The notes: generated from the letters alone by a model not told the origin. A stretch of 64,000 nucleotides of DNA from Tolypothrix campylonemoides VB511288 (GCA_000828075.3 JXCB02000001.1:1518435-1582434), one strand, 5' to 3'. Shown: positions 26,931 to 36,803, numbered from the stretch's first letter. Numbers and translations are program-made.

Positions 26931-28520
26931 ATAGAGTCTTCGTACCCTGTCACTACAACGATATAAACCGACAACTCGACCTTCTCGATCTCGCACAAAT
27001 TCAAACTTATCTGCATATATAAGATATATAAGAAAGAGGTCTTGCCCAGCAACTTTGAGATGAGATGGTGGATAGCCTTTGCTCTTAAAATATAATTTAC
27101 TATTTACTAAAGTTATTTTAAAGTCAGACTCTAATTCAGTAGAATAATAAGTACCAAGATAATCTGTCAATAAATCTTTTGGAGAATCTAGCATTTTTTC
27201 AAGAGTGTAGGTTTTAATACCATTGCCGATATCTACTTTGACTATCATTCGAGTAAAATCTTCAGAAAACTCAATGTCATAGTCAATCTCATTATCGACA
27301 GATTGAAAATGGTTGGTGTCAATTGGAACAAGTTGAAAATACATCCATGCTATTTTAACCATTAATTTTTCATCTTTTATCTCTAACTCCCATATACTTC
27401 CAGTCGTGGGGTTATAATAAAATCCAGTTTTTTGGTGTAGCTCCACTACGGGTAAATTAATAGAGCTAATAGAACGCGAAATAGGTTTAACAATATCTTC
27501 AATATAATCATTATCTAAATATATATCAGCAATTTGAAAAGCTAATTTAGTTGGGTTAATCGTACTTAGATTAGCCAGACAGATAACAGAAAATTGTCGT
27601 TCGGGAAATCTAATAAAGTCACTCCGATAACCCGTCCAAGAGCCTCCATGCCTAATTGTTTTCAAGCCGCCGCGATTGCCAATCTGCAACCCAAATGAAC
27701 CTGATATAACTTCACCATTATTGAGTTTGCGTGGAGTAGTTACCTCTTCAATTAAATCTTGTCCGTAGCCACCTAAGATATTGTGGTAGAAGTTTCGATC
27801 CCAAAGTAGTAAATCTTCGATCGTCGTGTAAAGCTGTCCGTCTCCACAGAAATCGTGAAAAGACATATCGATCTGGAAACCACCTCCATCTTTTGGAGCG
27901 TATCCATTGGCTCTATTTTTCACGATTTCCTTGAAGTTATCGTGAAAATGGGTATTTTTCATTCCCAGCGGGGCAAAAATATTTTCTTGAGCGAATACCC
28001 GTAAAGATTTGCCAGAGACACGTTTCACAATTTCTGCTAGTAAAATGTAGCCAGAATTGCAATATAATTGCTCGGTTCCAGGCTCGAAATTTAAGCTTTT
28101 TTGTCGAGCAATTAAGGCAATAATTTCTTCATTTAAATACTTATTTTCAAATATCATTCCAGCAAAGAACATCAAAATCAAATAATCGCGCAAACCGCTG
28201 GTGTGCTCGAGCAAATGACGAATAGTAATGGAGTGACTGTATTGAGGAATTTCTGGAATATATTTTTGCAATTCATCATCTAAGTTAAGAAACTTTTGTC
28301 TGGCTAGTAAAACGATACACATTGCTGTAAATTGCTTGGAGTTAGAAGCGATATCAAAGACAGAATTAAGGGAAATAGGAATGTTATATTCCAAGTTAGC
28401 CATACCATAACCACGCTGGTAAATTATCTCGCCATTCTGAATAACAGCAATAGTACATCCAGGGGAATCAGGTTTATCCCACTGGATGAATAATTCATCG
28501 ACTTTAGTAATGAGCGACAT
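26913..28520 (-). CDS. Serine hydrolase, class C beta-lactamase/PBP-like
   Basis: A 535-residue protein from the ATG at 28520 (MSLITKVDELF); nine more codons are open upstream. The catalytic SxxK is SNSKQFTA, the YxN motif is YCNSGYILL, and the third motif is RHGGSW. The fold is that of class C beta-lactamases, D-aminopeptidases and esterases. The C-terminal 170 residues form an extra beta-rich domain. There is no signal peptide, so resistance function is unlikely; a cytoplasmic esterase or peptidase is more plausible. The gene is AT-rich relative to its neighbours. Its stop codon lies in the mobile-element remnant. Confidence 0.83.
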   Translation of the reverse strand: MSLITKVDELFIQWDKPDSPGCTIAVIQNGEIIYQRGYGMANLEYNIPISLNSVFDIASNSKQFTAMCIVLLARQKFLNLDDELQKYIPEIPQYSHSITIRHLLEHTSGLRDYLILMFFAGMIFENKYLNEEIIALIARQKSLNFEPGTEQLYCNSGYILLAEIVKRVSGKSLRVFAQENIFAPLGMKNTHFHDNFKEIVKNRANGYAPKDGGGFQIDMSFHDFCGDGQLYTTIEDLLLWDRNFYHNILGGYGQDLIEEVTTPRKLNNGEVISGSFGLQIGNRGGLKTIRHGGSWTGYRSDFIRFPERQFSVICLANLSTINPTKLAFQIADIYLDNDYIEDIVKPISRSISSINLPVVELHQKTGFYYNPTTGSIWELEIKDEKLMVKIAWMYFQLVPIDTNHFQSVDNEIDYDIEFSEDFTRMIVKVDIGNGIKTYTLEKMLDSPKDLLTDYLGTYYSTELESDFKITLVNSKLYFKSKGYPPSHLKVAGQDLFLIYLIYADKFEFVRDREGRVVGLYRCSDRVRRLYFSKQY

Positions 28521-28808
28521 TATTTTTTTACTTCTGCATATTTCCATCTACCCAGTTTAGCGAATTCTCGACATGAACCATTTGTCGCAAGTGATAATCT
28601 TTAAAAGCCTCTATTTCCGTTGTATGCAAGGTTCTCGGCTGAATGCCCTTGAGACACATGAGAAACAGGAGCTAGGAGCATCTCCCCTAGCTTTCAACCA
28701 CACTCAGCTTTTTGATGACAACTATTTTTTACAACAACACTAATCTGTCACCAATGACAAATAATCTGGTACATCTTAGGAGATAGGGAACTCATAACTC
28801 TTATGAAA

Positions 28809-30047
28809 TTATTTGTTTGTTGCTGTCTTTAATTGCTTCTCAGGCTTATTATCTGGAGCATTGGGGATTAATCTTTCTAATCCACGAGCAATTATTGGTA
28901 GGAATAAGATAACTGCTGTCACACCAATCAAATTAAAGATAATTTGAGCATTAGCAATCTGGCGACCCACATTCTCACCAGAAATTGCTAGGACAAGTTG
29001 CGCCAAGAGTGGGGCAAAGATGATTCCCAGAATGGCACTAATTAAATTAAACAGAAAATGAAACACACCTGTCCGCAAAGCTGGACGACCACGCCCAATT
29101 GTAGCGACTAGAGTATCAGCGCAGGTGCCAACTTCTGCACCTAGCATGATAGCAATACCAGCAGGAAGTGAAACCAAGCCAGAACCCGCCAAGGTAATCA
29201 CAATGGCGACTGTTGCAGAGGAAGATTGAATGATAATTGTAAAAATTGCTCCAACTATGGCACCTAAAAGTGGATTGTTACCCAGGGTTTGCATCAAATC
29301 AATAAAGGGCTGGTAGTTTCTAAACGGCTTCATTGCTTCATCAATGGCTTCCAAACCATAGAACATTAAGCCGAACCCCAGCAGAATGAGACCAATATTT
29401 TTCTGAGTGCCTGTTTTGCCCAAAAATAGCACCAACAGCCCTACGAACATCAAAATAGGAACGTATTGTTCTATATCAAGAGAGATGATTTGAGCGCCTA
29501 CTGCTGTCCCAATATTAGAACCTAAAACCACGCCCAAGGACTGAACAAATGTCAGAACACCTGCACTCACCATTGCAATCACTAAAATGATAGTGACTGA
29601 TGATGATTCCAGAAGAGTAGTGGCAACAATTCCAGTCCCTACGCCTGCAAAGCGGTTGGTGGTGAACTTGCTGAGAAGATTTTTCATCCGGTCGGTTCCG
29701 ATGTCTTCTAGTCCTTCAGACAGTCGGGTTACGCCATAGATAAACAAGACTAGACCGGCTATTGCACCCATAGCCATTTGGAAGAAGTTTATGACTTCCT
29801 TTTTCTCTTTTGATGATTGTTCCGAACCGCTGGGTGCAGGGGGAGCTTGAGCAATTTCAACTTTGATGTCTTCTTGTATACGTTCAGACTGAACCGTTTG
29901 GGCATTGACGCTAAACTCTACAGATGATGAACCCAAAAATGGAAGTTCAGAGTTCAATATAGAGGGATAAAAAATCAAAGTTATGACGAAAAAGGCGATA
30001 CTCAACAATTTGAGTATCTTTTTAGTGAATATTTTTGCAATGAACAC
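28809..30047 (-). CDS. Na+/phosphate cotransporter family protein
   Basis: A 412-residue protein with an N-terminal hydrophobic segment, a polar loop, and then eight or so membrane segments. It has the duplicated NptA/PNaS signature: LLESSSVTIILVIAMVSAG with VLGSNIGTAVGAQ, and IIQSSSATVAIVITLAGSG with LGAEVGTCADT. These QSSS/GxNIGT repeats bind Na+ and phosphate. The PhoU-like C-terminal domain of some members is absent. The likely role is phosphate or another anion transport across the inner membrane. No Pho box was identified upstream. Confidence 0.88.
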   Translation of the reverse strand: MFIAKIFTKKILKLLSIAFFVITLIFYPSILNSELPFLGSSSVEFSVNAQTVQSERIQEDIKVEIAQAPPAPSGSEQSSKEKKEVINFFQMAMGAIAGLVLFIYGVTRLSEGLEDIGTDRMKNLLSKFTTNRFAGVGTGIVATTLLESSSVTIILVIAMVSAGVLTFVQSLGVVLGSNIGTAVGAQIISLDIEQYVPILMFVGLLVLFLGKTGTQKNIGLILLGFGLMFYGLEAIDEAMKPFRNYQPFIDLMQTLGNNPLLGAIVGAIFTIIIQSSSATVAIVITLAGSGLVSLPAGIAIMLGAEVGTCADTLVATIGRGRPALRTGVFHFLFNLISAILGIIFAPLLAQLVLAISGENVGRQIANAQIIFNLIGVTAVILFLPIIARGLERLIPNAPDNKPEKQLKTATNK

Positions 30048-30616
30048 AATAACTCCTCAAAATAAATGTATTTTGTTATCATTCAAACTTGTGAGATACA
30101 GGTTGCTGCAAACAAATGTTGCATAAACACACACACATATATATCTGCTTTAAGTAGGAAAGATGGTATCAAACTGATTTTTATTTTTCAAATTTTCTTG
30201 CTTAAAAAATTATGATCTTATTGTTATTTAAGGTTAAAAATTGACTATTTTAAAATTAAATTTTGTTTAAATAAAAATTAAGAAAATGACTTTTTATTGG
30301 GAAATTACTTAATTTGTAAGTACGTTGAAGTGTAGGTAAACCCAGGGGAAATGCATCTAAATTAGTCTTGACAAAAAGTTTATTTAATGCAGCAACAAAA
30401 AATCAGAATTTATCGTTTGAGTGATTTTCCTCCAGTCAACACAGTTACCACGTACCAGCCGCAGTGCCGAGTTATGACTATATAGTTCCTTGGGAGGCGC
30501 GAGTCCCCCACGGATACAAGTGGATTGTTTCAAGTGGGGTTTAAATCCCCATTTGAAACCTGGTCACTAATAACTGATAACTGTTCACTGTTTTAAAGCG
30601 ATCGCACTTTCCCCCT
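30048..30616. other. Non-coding interval
   Basis: AT-rich upstream region of the transporter gene (30048-30300). It is followed by a palindrome around 30520-30560 (CAAGTGGGGTTTAAATCCCC then ATTTG) and short repeats with ATAACTGATAACTGTTCACTG. No gene is recognised. Confidence 0.5.
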
Positions 30617-30649
30617 AGCTCCCCGACTTTTTAAAGAAGTCGGGGAGCT
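30617..30649. repeat. REP hairpin upstream of the REP-associated transposase
   Basis: AGCTCCCCGACTTTTT and AAAGAAGTCGGGGAGCT form a hairpin. It pairs in type with the REP just downstream of the transposase gene. Confidence 0.85.
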
Positions 30650-30698
30650 GAAGTCTGAAAAAGGGAATACTAAAGGCAACATCTCATATTCAAAGTTT

Positions 30699-31268
30699 AT
30701 GCCGCAAAGACGGATTCCCCTGCAAACTGGAAACTTTTACCATGTCTACAATCGGGGGAACAATCGCTCCTCGATTTTCTTTGAGCGTGAGAACTATGTT
30801 TATTTTCTGCGTTTGGTAAGGGAACATCTCATCACCAATGCAGTAGATATTGTTGCTTACTGTTTAATGCCCAATCATTATCATTTTTTGGTCTACCTAA
30901 GAGATGAAACCCTTTCTGATGCAATGAAATCCCTCTCACTCTCCTACACAAAGGCGATTAATAAGCGTTTCAATCGTTCTGGGGTCTTATTTCAGGGACG
31001 GTTTCAAAGTATTCATATTCCACAAACCGACTATCTTGTCCATCTCGCACGCTATATTCATCTCAATCCGGTAAAAGCAGGACTGGTGCAGCAACCTGGA
31101 AAATGGGAATTTTCCAGCTATTTGGAATATGCAGGCTTACGAGGAGGAACACTACCCAAAACAGAGTATATCAAGATGCAGATTGAGGAATCTGCGTATC
31201 AGCAATTTTTGGCTGATTATAACCTACCTGATAGCACTGGCTTCAAAAAACTGCTGCTGGACGGATAG
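30699..31268 (+). CDS. REP-associated tyrosine transposase (RAYT, TnpA_REP)
   Basis: A 189-residue protein of the Y1_Tnp/IS200-like fold. FYHVYNRGNNRSSIF is the usual start, MPNHYHFLVYL carries the HUH-type metal-binding pair, and SYTKAINKRFNRSGVLFQGRF holds the catalytic tyrosine and the RAYT-specific stretch. RAYTs recognise and are thought to move REP hairpins. Near-identical REPs flank the gene at 30617-30649 and 31267-31299, and similar ones occur elsewhere in the window (6201, 36771, about 47200), consistent with an active or recently active source. Confidence 0.92.
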   Translation: MPQRRIPLQTGNFYHVYNRGNNRSSIFFERENYVYFLRLVREHLITNAVDIVAYCLMPNHYHFLVYLRDETLSDAMKSLSLSYTKAINKRFNRSGVLFQGRFQSIHIPQTDYLVHLARYIHLNPVKAGLVQQPGKWEFSSYLEYAGLRGGTLPKTEYIKMQIEESAYQQFLADYNLPDSTGFKKLLLDG

Positions 31269-31299
31269 ATCCCCGACTTCTTAAAGAAGTCGGGGATCT
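31267..31299. repeat. REP hairpin downstream of the REP-associated transposase
   Basis: AGATCCCCGACTTCTT and AAAGAAGTCGGGGATCT form a hairpin beginning at the transposase stop codon. Confidence 0.85.
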
Positions 31300-31442
31300 G
31301 ATTTATGCGATGTTTTGCTGAGTGCGGTTTTCCCATCTCTAGTCGCGAAAAACCCGCAATAGAGAAAGATCTCGCTACATTGGATGATATATAAAGAAAA
31401 ATCGCTTTTAGGTGCGTATTGAACCGCTACTCACACACAACT

Positions 31443-33548
31443 ATGAGTACAAATGCCATTATCTCAGAGAATCCCTTACTAAAAGGCTCAGGCTTACCTC
31501 CCTTTGGGGAGATGAAACCAGAGCATGTCGTGCCAGCATTCAACCAACTCCTGGCAGAACTAGACAAGGAACTTGCTACTATAGAAGCTCATGTAGAGCC
31601 TACTTGGAGCGGTTTAGTAGAACCTCTAGAAAAGCTGACCCAACGCTTAAATTGGAGTTGGGGCGTAGTCAGCCATCTGATGGGTGTGAAAAATAGCCCG
31701 GAACTGCGCGAAGCATACGAAACCGTACAGCCCTTGGTGGTACAATTCTCTAATAAGCTTAGCCAAAGCCAACCAATTTACAATGCTTTTAAGGCAGTCG
31801 GTGCAAGTGAGACTTGGGCAACATTAGACTCGGCTCAACAACGCATTGTAGAATCTGCTATCCGAGATGCAGAACTTTCTGGTGTTGGCTTGCAAGGTGA
31901 AGCACGGGAACGCTTTAACGCCATTCAGATGGAGTTGGCAGAACTTTCTACCAAGTTTTCCAACCACCTGCTAGATGCGACTAAAGCCTTTAGCATGACA
32001 CTGACAGCCAAAGAAGAAATCGACGGTTTACCCCCCAGCTTGCTCAGTTTAGCAGCACAAGCGGCACGGGCTGCGGGAGAAGAAAACGCGACTCCAGAAA
32101 ACGGTCCTTGGCGCATCACGTTAGACTTCCCGAGTTACGCTCCTTTCATGCAGCATAGCACCCGACGTGATTTGCGAGAAAAATTATACAAAGCCTTTAT
32201 CACCCGTGCTTCATCGGACGAGTTGGATAACAACCCGTTAATTGAACGCATTTTGGAGTTGCGTCAAGAACTGGCTCAATTACTCGGCTTCAAAACATAT
32301 GCAGAATTGAGCTTAGCTAGTAAAATGGCTAAGAGTGTGGAGGCAGTAGAGTCCCTGTTAGAGGAACTGCGCTCTAGCAGTTATGATGCTGCTGTCAAAG
32401 AATTGGAAGAGCTCAAAGCTTTTGCTGCATCCAAAGGTTCCCCAGAAGCAAACGATTTGCAGCATTGGGATATCACTTTTTGGGCAGAACGTCAACGAGA
32501 AGAAAAATTTGCCTTTACTGCTGAAGAATTACGCCCTTATTTCCCACTTCCTCAAGTGCTGGATGGTTTGTTTGGACTAGTGCAGCGGCTGTTTGGCGTA
32601 AATATCACTCCTGCTGATGGTCAAGCCCCAGTTTGGCATGAGGATGTGCGTTACTTCCAAATTGCTGATGAAACGAATAACCCAATTGCCTACTTCTACC
32701 TAGATCCCTACAGCCGTCCAGCAGAAAAGCGCGGCGGTGCTTGGATGGACATCTGTATCAATCGTGGTAAAGTCACGGAAAATGGGATAACGACTACTCG
32801 CTTACCTGTGGCGTATTTGGTGTGCAACCAAACTCCCCCAGTAGATGGTAAGCCTAGCCTCATGACTTTCTCTGAAGTAGAAACTTTGTTCCACGAGTTT
32901 GGTCATGGGTTGCATCATATGCTGACCAAGGTAGACTACAGCAGTGCAGCAGGCATTAACAATGTTGAGTGGGATGCTGTGGAATTGCCCAGCCAGTTTA
33001 TGGAAAACTGGTGCTACGACAAACCAACTTTGTTTGGTATGGCGAAGCATTACGAAACTGGCGAACCTTTGCCAGAACATTATTACCAAAAGCTATTGGC
33101 AGCAAAGAATTACATGAGTGGTAGTGGGATGCTGCGGCAAATTCACTTTAGCATCCTTGACATAGAACTGCACCACCGCTATCGTCCTGGTAGTGGGGAA
33201 ACTCCAAAGGATGTGCGATCGCGTATTGCCAAGACCACAACTGTTTTACCACCACTTCCAGAAGATTCGTTTTTATGTGCATTTGGGCACATATTCTCTG
33301 GTGGATATTCGGCAGGTTACTACAGTTATAAATGGGCTGAGGTATTGAGTGCAGATGCGTTTGCAGCTTTTGAAGAAGCTGGCTTAGACAACGAGCAGGC
33401 TATAAAAGCTACAGGGAAGCGTTATCGCGATACAGTACTAGCTCTTGGTGGTAGCAAGCACCCAATGGAAGTATTTAAGTCATTCCGGGGTCGCGAACCC
33501 AGTACTGAACCTTTGCTCAGGCATAATGGTTTAGCTGTTGCAGCCTAA
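31443..33548 (+). CDS. M3-family oligopeptidase A-like metallopeptidase
   Basis: A 701-residue protein from the ATG at 31443; a TTG eight codons upstream also opens the frame. The zinc motif HEFGH is at about residues 484-488 in TLFHEFGHGLHHMLT, with the downstream Glu ligand in NNVEWDAVELPSQFMENW. The C-terminal FGHIFSGGYSAGYYSYKWAE is typical of OpdA/PrlC. These cytoplasmic enzymes degrade short peptides, including cleaved signal peptides. Length matches the family. The DUF928 gene begins nine bases downstream. Confidence 0.93.
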   Translation: MSTNAIISENPLLKGSGLPPFGEMKPEHVVPAFNQLLAELDKELATIEAHVEPTWSGLVEPLEKLTQRLNWSWGVVSHLMGVKNSPELREAYETVQPLVVQFSNKLSQSQPIYNAFKAVGASETWATLDSAQQRIVESAIRDAELSGVGLQGEARERFNAIQMELAELSTKFSNHLLDATKAFSMTLTAKEEIDGLPPSLLSLAAQAARAAGEENATPENGPWRITLDFPSYAPFMQHSTRRDLREKLYKAFITRASSDELDNNPLIERILELRQELAQLLGFKTYAELSLASKMAKSVEAVESLLEELRSSSYDAAVKELEELKAFAASKGSPEANDLQHWDITFWAERQREEKFAFTAEELRPYFPLPQVLDGLFGLVQRLFGVNITPADGQAPVWHEDVRYFQIADETNNPIAYFYLDPYSRPAEKRGGAWMDICINRGKVTENGITTTRLPVAYLVCNQTPPVDGKPSLMTFSEVETLFHEFGHGLHHMLTKVDYSSAAGINNVEWDAVELPSQFMENWCYDKPTLFGMAKHYETGEPLPEHYYQKLLAAKNYMSGSGMLRQIHFSILDIELHHRYRPGSGETPKDVRSRIAKTTTVLPPLPEDSFLCAFGHIFSGGYSAGYYSYKWAEVLSADAFAAFEEAGLDNEQAIKATGKRYRDTVLALGGSKHPMEVFKSFRGREPSTEPLLRHNGLAVAA

Positions 33549-33550
33549 GT

Positions 33551-33620
33551 GAGGAGATGAGGGAGATGAGGGAGATGAGGGAGATGAGGGAGTTGAGGGA
33601 GATGAGGGAGTTGAGGAAGT
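33551..33620. repeat. 9-bp tandem repeat (GAGATGAGG type) at a gene start
   Basis: Repeated GAGATGAGG/GAGTTGAGG units run from the M3 peptidase stop into the DUF928 coding start, supplying several in-frame ATGs. Confidence 0.8.
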
Positions 33621-34393
33621 ATTTTCTCCCCCTACTCCTCCTACTTCCCCTACTCCCCGTACCCTTAGCGACTTACGCACAAGCTTCTAACCCACGTATC
33701 ACAAAGCAAATAATACAAACCGATAACCGCAGCAAGCAGTTTCAAGTAAACATTCCCAAAAAGGGTTTACCAGGACGCCGGGAAAATGGCGGTACACGCA
33801 GAGAAAGTTGTATGTTCGGGGAATTACCACTGTTGGCGTTACTGCTACCGCCAACTAATATCGGGTTAACAACCGCCGCTTATCCCCGGTTTTTTTGGTA
33901 CACACCCAAAAACACAGCGCAAAAAGTAAATTTCACTCTTCATAAGGTCAACGAGACTGGTCAGCGAACTTTAGTTTACAACACGAGTTTTCAACCCAGT
34001 CGCGAATCTGGTGTCACTAGTCTCGCCTTACCGAGTCAAACAATTCCACCTTTGGAAATTAACCAATTATATCAATTCTCTGTGTCCTTAATCTGCGGTC
34101 AGGATGCTTCGCCCAATTCTGTCATTACTGTATACGGTTGGGTGCAGCGGGTTGCTCTCAGTAACAATGTTGAGTCCACTCTTAAGCAGTTGAGTCGTAG
34201 GGAGCGAATTTCAGTCTATGCTCAACAAGGTCTGTGGTTTGACCTGGTTTCAACTCTGGCTGATTTACGTGCTTGCAACTTCTCTGATCCCACCCTGCTG
34301 GCTACCTGGGTAAGTGTGGTGAAACAGACAGCTTTATTTAAAGCAGAGGCGATCGCCCAACAGCCCCTTTTACAAAAGTGTTCTTCACCCTAA
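33557..34393 (+). CDS. DUF928 exported protein with repeat-encoded N-terminus
   Basis: A 278-residue protein. Residues 1-20 (REMREMREMRELREMREL) are translated from a 9-bp tandem repeat. A leucine-rich signal segment follows (LPLLLLLPLLPVPLATYAQA). The mature part has the DUF928 pattern: CMFGELPLLALLLPPTNIGLTT, YPRFFWYTP, SLICGQDASPNS and VYGWVQRV. The family is mostly cyanobacterial and its function is unknown. The true start may be one of the internal ATGs or beyond the repeat; the 9-bp period keeps all of them in frame. The stretch 34394-34738 downstream is AT-rich and empty. Confidence 0.8.
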   Translation: MREMREMREMRELREMRELRKYFLPLLLLLPLLPVPLATYAQASNPRITKQIIQTDNRSKQFQVNIPKKGLPGRRENGGTRRESCMFGELPLLALLLPPTNIGLTTAAYPRFFWYTPKNTAQKVNFTLHKVNETGQRTLVYNTSFQPSRESGVTSLALPSQTIPPLEINQLYQFSVSLICGQDASPNSVITVYGWVQRVALSNNVESTLKQLSRRERISVYAQQGLWFDLVSTLADLRACNFSDPTLLATWVSVVKQTALFKAEAIAQQPLLQKCSSP

Positions 34394-34738
34394 ACCCTAG
34401 CCTCCACCTGGAAATAACACAAAAATAGCGAACAGCAAATTTTAAATTTTTATAACAAATAATATTTTATCACTTCTTTGCAATACTTAACTAACTTATT
34501 AATTAAAAATAGTAAACATAGATTAAAACTAATAAATTTAATAACCGTTCATTAAGTTCATCAGTCAAAATTGAGGGTAAGCTGAAATCAAGGAAGTCTA
34601 GTTAAAACTTTAGGTAACTAGGCGCAAATAAACTTAAATGTCGTTTGTCATAAGTCATTTTTTTCATCAGTATATTAATGACTTATGACTCATGACCAAT
34701 AGCTAGTTCCCCAAGCAACCTGAACAACAAGACGTAAG

Positions 34739-35590
34739 ATGATAGAAAAAATTTTGCTAGCTGTCTCTGGATTGGGGCATGCAGAAGAAATGCTCAAAAC
34801 TTTGACAGATGTGCCATCAATCCAACGGTCAAAAGTTACAGTTTTGCACGTTGTTCCCGACCAAATTTCTGCTGAAGCCATGACAACTAAATGGGAAGAA
34901 GGCGGCAAAATTCTCGCGAATGCGATCCAGTATTTGAACTTAGATCCGAGCAAAGTTTCTTCGATTTTGCGGCAAGGTGACCCGAAACGTGTTGTTTGTG
35001 AGGTAGCTGATGAAATCGATGCTGACTTGATTATTATGGGTTCACGCGGACTCAAGCGGTTGCAATCCATTTTATCGAATTCAGTCAGTCAGTACGTTTT
35101 CCAATTATCTTCTCGCCCCATGTTGCTGGTCAAAGATGACATTTATGTCAAAAAAGTTAACCGGATTATGGTGGCAATGGATAACTCTGATGCTGCAAAA
35201 AATTGCTTGAATTTGGCTTTATTCCTCCTGCGAGATATTAAGGGAGGGGAGTTAATTCTGGCTAATGTTAATACAGATTTACGCAGTAAAGAATCTGACA
35301 CAACACAAATTAGTCCAGAACAAAGTCCTGTTTTAGCTGCAGCTTTTTTAGAAGCTAAAAAGTATGGTGTACAAGCCCGTTGTGTCACCAGCAGTGGTAA
35401 AGCAGGCGAAGAAATTTGTCGGTTAGCAGATGAGTGGAACGTAGATTTATTATTACTCGGTTCTCCGGATCGACGTCCTTCCATTGCCAAGAATTTGGTA
35501 GATATAGATCGGCTTTTGGGAGCTTCTTTATCTGACTATGTTCGAGTTAATGCCACCTGTCCAGTATTGTTAGCACGGACGTTAGGTTAG
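34739..35590 (+). CDS. Tandem universal stress protein (UspA x2)
   Basis: A 283-residue protein with two Usp domains. Domain 1 is about residues 1-132 (IEKILLAVSG, DADLIIMGSRGLKRLQSIL, SRPMLLVKD). Domain 2 is about residues 138-283 (VNRIMVAMDNSDAAKNCLNL, VDLLLLGSPDRRP, TCPVLLARTLG). The G-x2-G ATP-binding pattern is clear in domain 1 and modified in domain 2. Usp proteins are soluble stress-response nucleotide binders. A strong terminator follows, shared with psbM on the other strand. Confidence 0.9.
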   Translation: MIEKILLAVSGLGHAEEMLKTLTDVPSIQRSKVTVLHVVPDQISAEAMTTKWEEGGKILANAIQYLNLDPSKVSSILRQGDPKRVVCEVADEIDADLIIMGSRGLKRLQSILSNSVSQYVFQLSSRPMLLVKDDIYVKKVNRIMVAMDNSDAAKNCLNLALFLLRDIKGGELILANVNTDLRSKESDTTQISPEQSPVLAAAFLEAKKYGVQARCVTSSGKAGEEICRLADEWNVDLLLLGSPDRRPSIAKNLVDIDRLLGASLSDYVRVNATCPVLLARTLG

Positions 35591-35609
35591 GTACTGCGGT
35601 TGATAAACA

Positions 35610-35646
35610 AAACCCCTACATTTGTTGTGTAGGGGTTTTTATTTTA
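35610..35646. terminator. Bidirectional Rho-independent terminator
   Basis: ACCCCTACA ... TGTAGGGGT with a T-run on the plus strand and an A-run before it. It serves the Usp gene (plus) and psbM (minus), which converge here. Confidence 0.85.
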
Positions 35647-35665
35647 TTGACAAAACAGGTCTTAA

Positions 35666-35779
35666 CTAATCTTTTTTCCCTTCGCGGCTAGCAGTTTGAA
35701 TGTAAAGAATGATTAAAAAAACAGCGGGAACCAAAACGAACAAAATGCTCGCCACGAACCCCAGTTCATTAACTTGCAT
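35666..35779 (-). CDS. psbM: Photosystem II reaction center protein M
   Basis: A 37-residue single-span membrane protein: [18 protein letters not shown], then the rest of one transmembrane helix, and the conserved end YIQTASREG plus KKD. This is clearly PsbM, a small subunit at the PSII dimer interface in the thylakoid membrane. The neighbour upstream on the same strand is a 2Fe-2S ferredoxin gene, and a terminator follows its stop. The gene is short enough to be missed by automatic length cut-offs. Confidence 0.95.
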   Translation of the reverse strand: MQVNELGFVASILFVLVPAVFLIILYIQTASREGKKD

Positions 35780-35921
35780 GGAAATAAAGCCTCTCTATAA
35801 TATCCAGTCAACAACTTTAGGATACCACTATCACGGCTTCAACGAGTTATTTATGACAAGTTCAAAGTCTAAGTTGAATATCTTTTTTGACTCTTGACTT
35901 TTAACTCTTGATTATTTACCG

Positions 35922-36218
35922 TTAAGGCTTTGTTACTACGCTAACTGGACCATTCACAAAGGTTTGACAAGCAAGACGGCAATTTTCTGGCTTTTTCTTC
36001 AAAAATCGATTTTCTACATCTGTACGGGGCGAGAGATTTTCTATTCCTTCGACGACTTCGACAACGCAGCAGCCACACTGACCGTAGCCTCCACAATTCA
36101 TCATCTTGCCAAACAATTTATATATATCAATGTTATTTTGCAGGGCTTTCTCCCGCAGATTCGCACCATTTGCCGCCACGACTTCTTGATTTTCTTTAAC
36201 GAATGTGATATTCCCCAT
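35922..36218 (-). CDS. 2Fe-2S ferredoxin-like protein
   Basis: A 98-residue protein from the ATG at 36218 ([13 protein letters not shown]); six upstream codons are also open. The plant-type cluster pattern is [11 protein letters not shown] (three or four cysteines) plus a later Cys in NCRLACQTF. These ligate one [2Fe-2S] cluster. The protein differs from photosynthetic PetF (which has CRAGACSSC), so it is a specialised electron carrier. Partner unknown. It is followed by psbM on the same strand. Confidence 0.85.
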   Translation of the reverse strand: MGNITFVKENQEVVAANGANLREKALQNNIDIYKLFGKMMNCGGYGQCGCCVVEVVEGIENLSPRTDVENRFLKKKPENCRLACQTFVNGPVSVVTKP

Positions 36219-36429
36219 ATCTAATACCTCGTTCACTGTAAGCCTGACTGTAAAGGCTAAGTTTTGACCTGCCTTTAGAAAACGTATTACTTATTATATT
36301 AATTTATTGCGTAGTTTTAAGAATTATAAATTTTTAGCAAAAACTATTTTACAAAAAATAAGACAGGTGAATGCAGGAAGTACTTTAGAAAAACTCTCCG
36401 GGTTAATTAGTTTCAGACCACAACACAAA

Positions 36430-36496
36430 GTAGGGTGGGCAGTGCCCTAAAGTGATGTCCAGATTATATGCTAATGCTTTGCACGGCACACCTTAC
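36430..36496. repeat. MITE-like inverted-repeat element, copy 2
   Basis: GTAGGGTGGGCAGTGCCC, core TAAAGTGATGTCCA, ending CACACCTTAC. Same family as 1781-1848. Confidence 0.6.
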
Positions 36497-36770
36497 AGTC
36501 TAAAAATGAGATACCATATTTCATGATTTTTGTCAATGCGTAAGTCCTAGTACCAGCCCTGTCAAGGTGCATACAAATTCTTGAAAAGAAATTCCTCTAT
36601 TACCTCCTTCCTCTGTGTACTCTGCGCCCTCTGCGGTTAAATAAAATACTTTTAACTGCAGAGAACGCGGAGAGTGCAGAGAGAAAAAAGAGATTTTTTG
36701 AGTCACCTTGAAAGGGGTAGTCCTAGTACTTTAGAAAAACTCTTCGGGTTAATTAGGGGGTGTAAGGTTC

Positions 36771-36803
36771 AGATTCCCGACTTCTTAAAGAAGTCGGGAA
36801 TCT
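36771..36803. repeat. REP hairpin (cccgactt type)
   Basis: AGATTCCCGACTTCTT and AAAGAAGTCGGGAATCT form a hairpin. Same family as the RAYT-flanking REPs. Confidence 0.8.
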
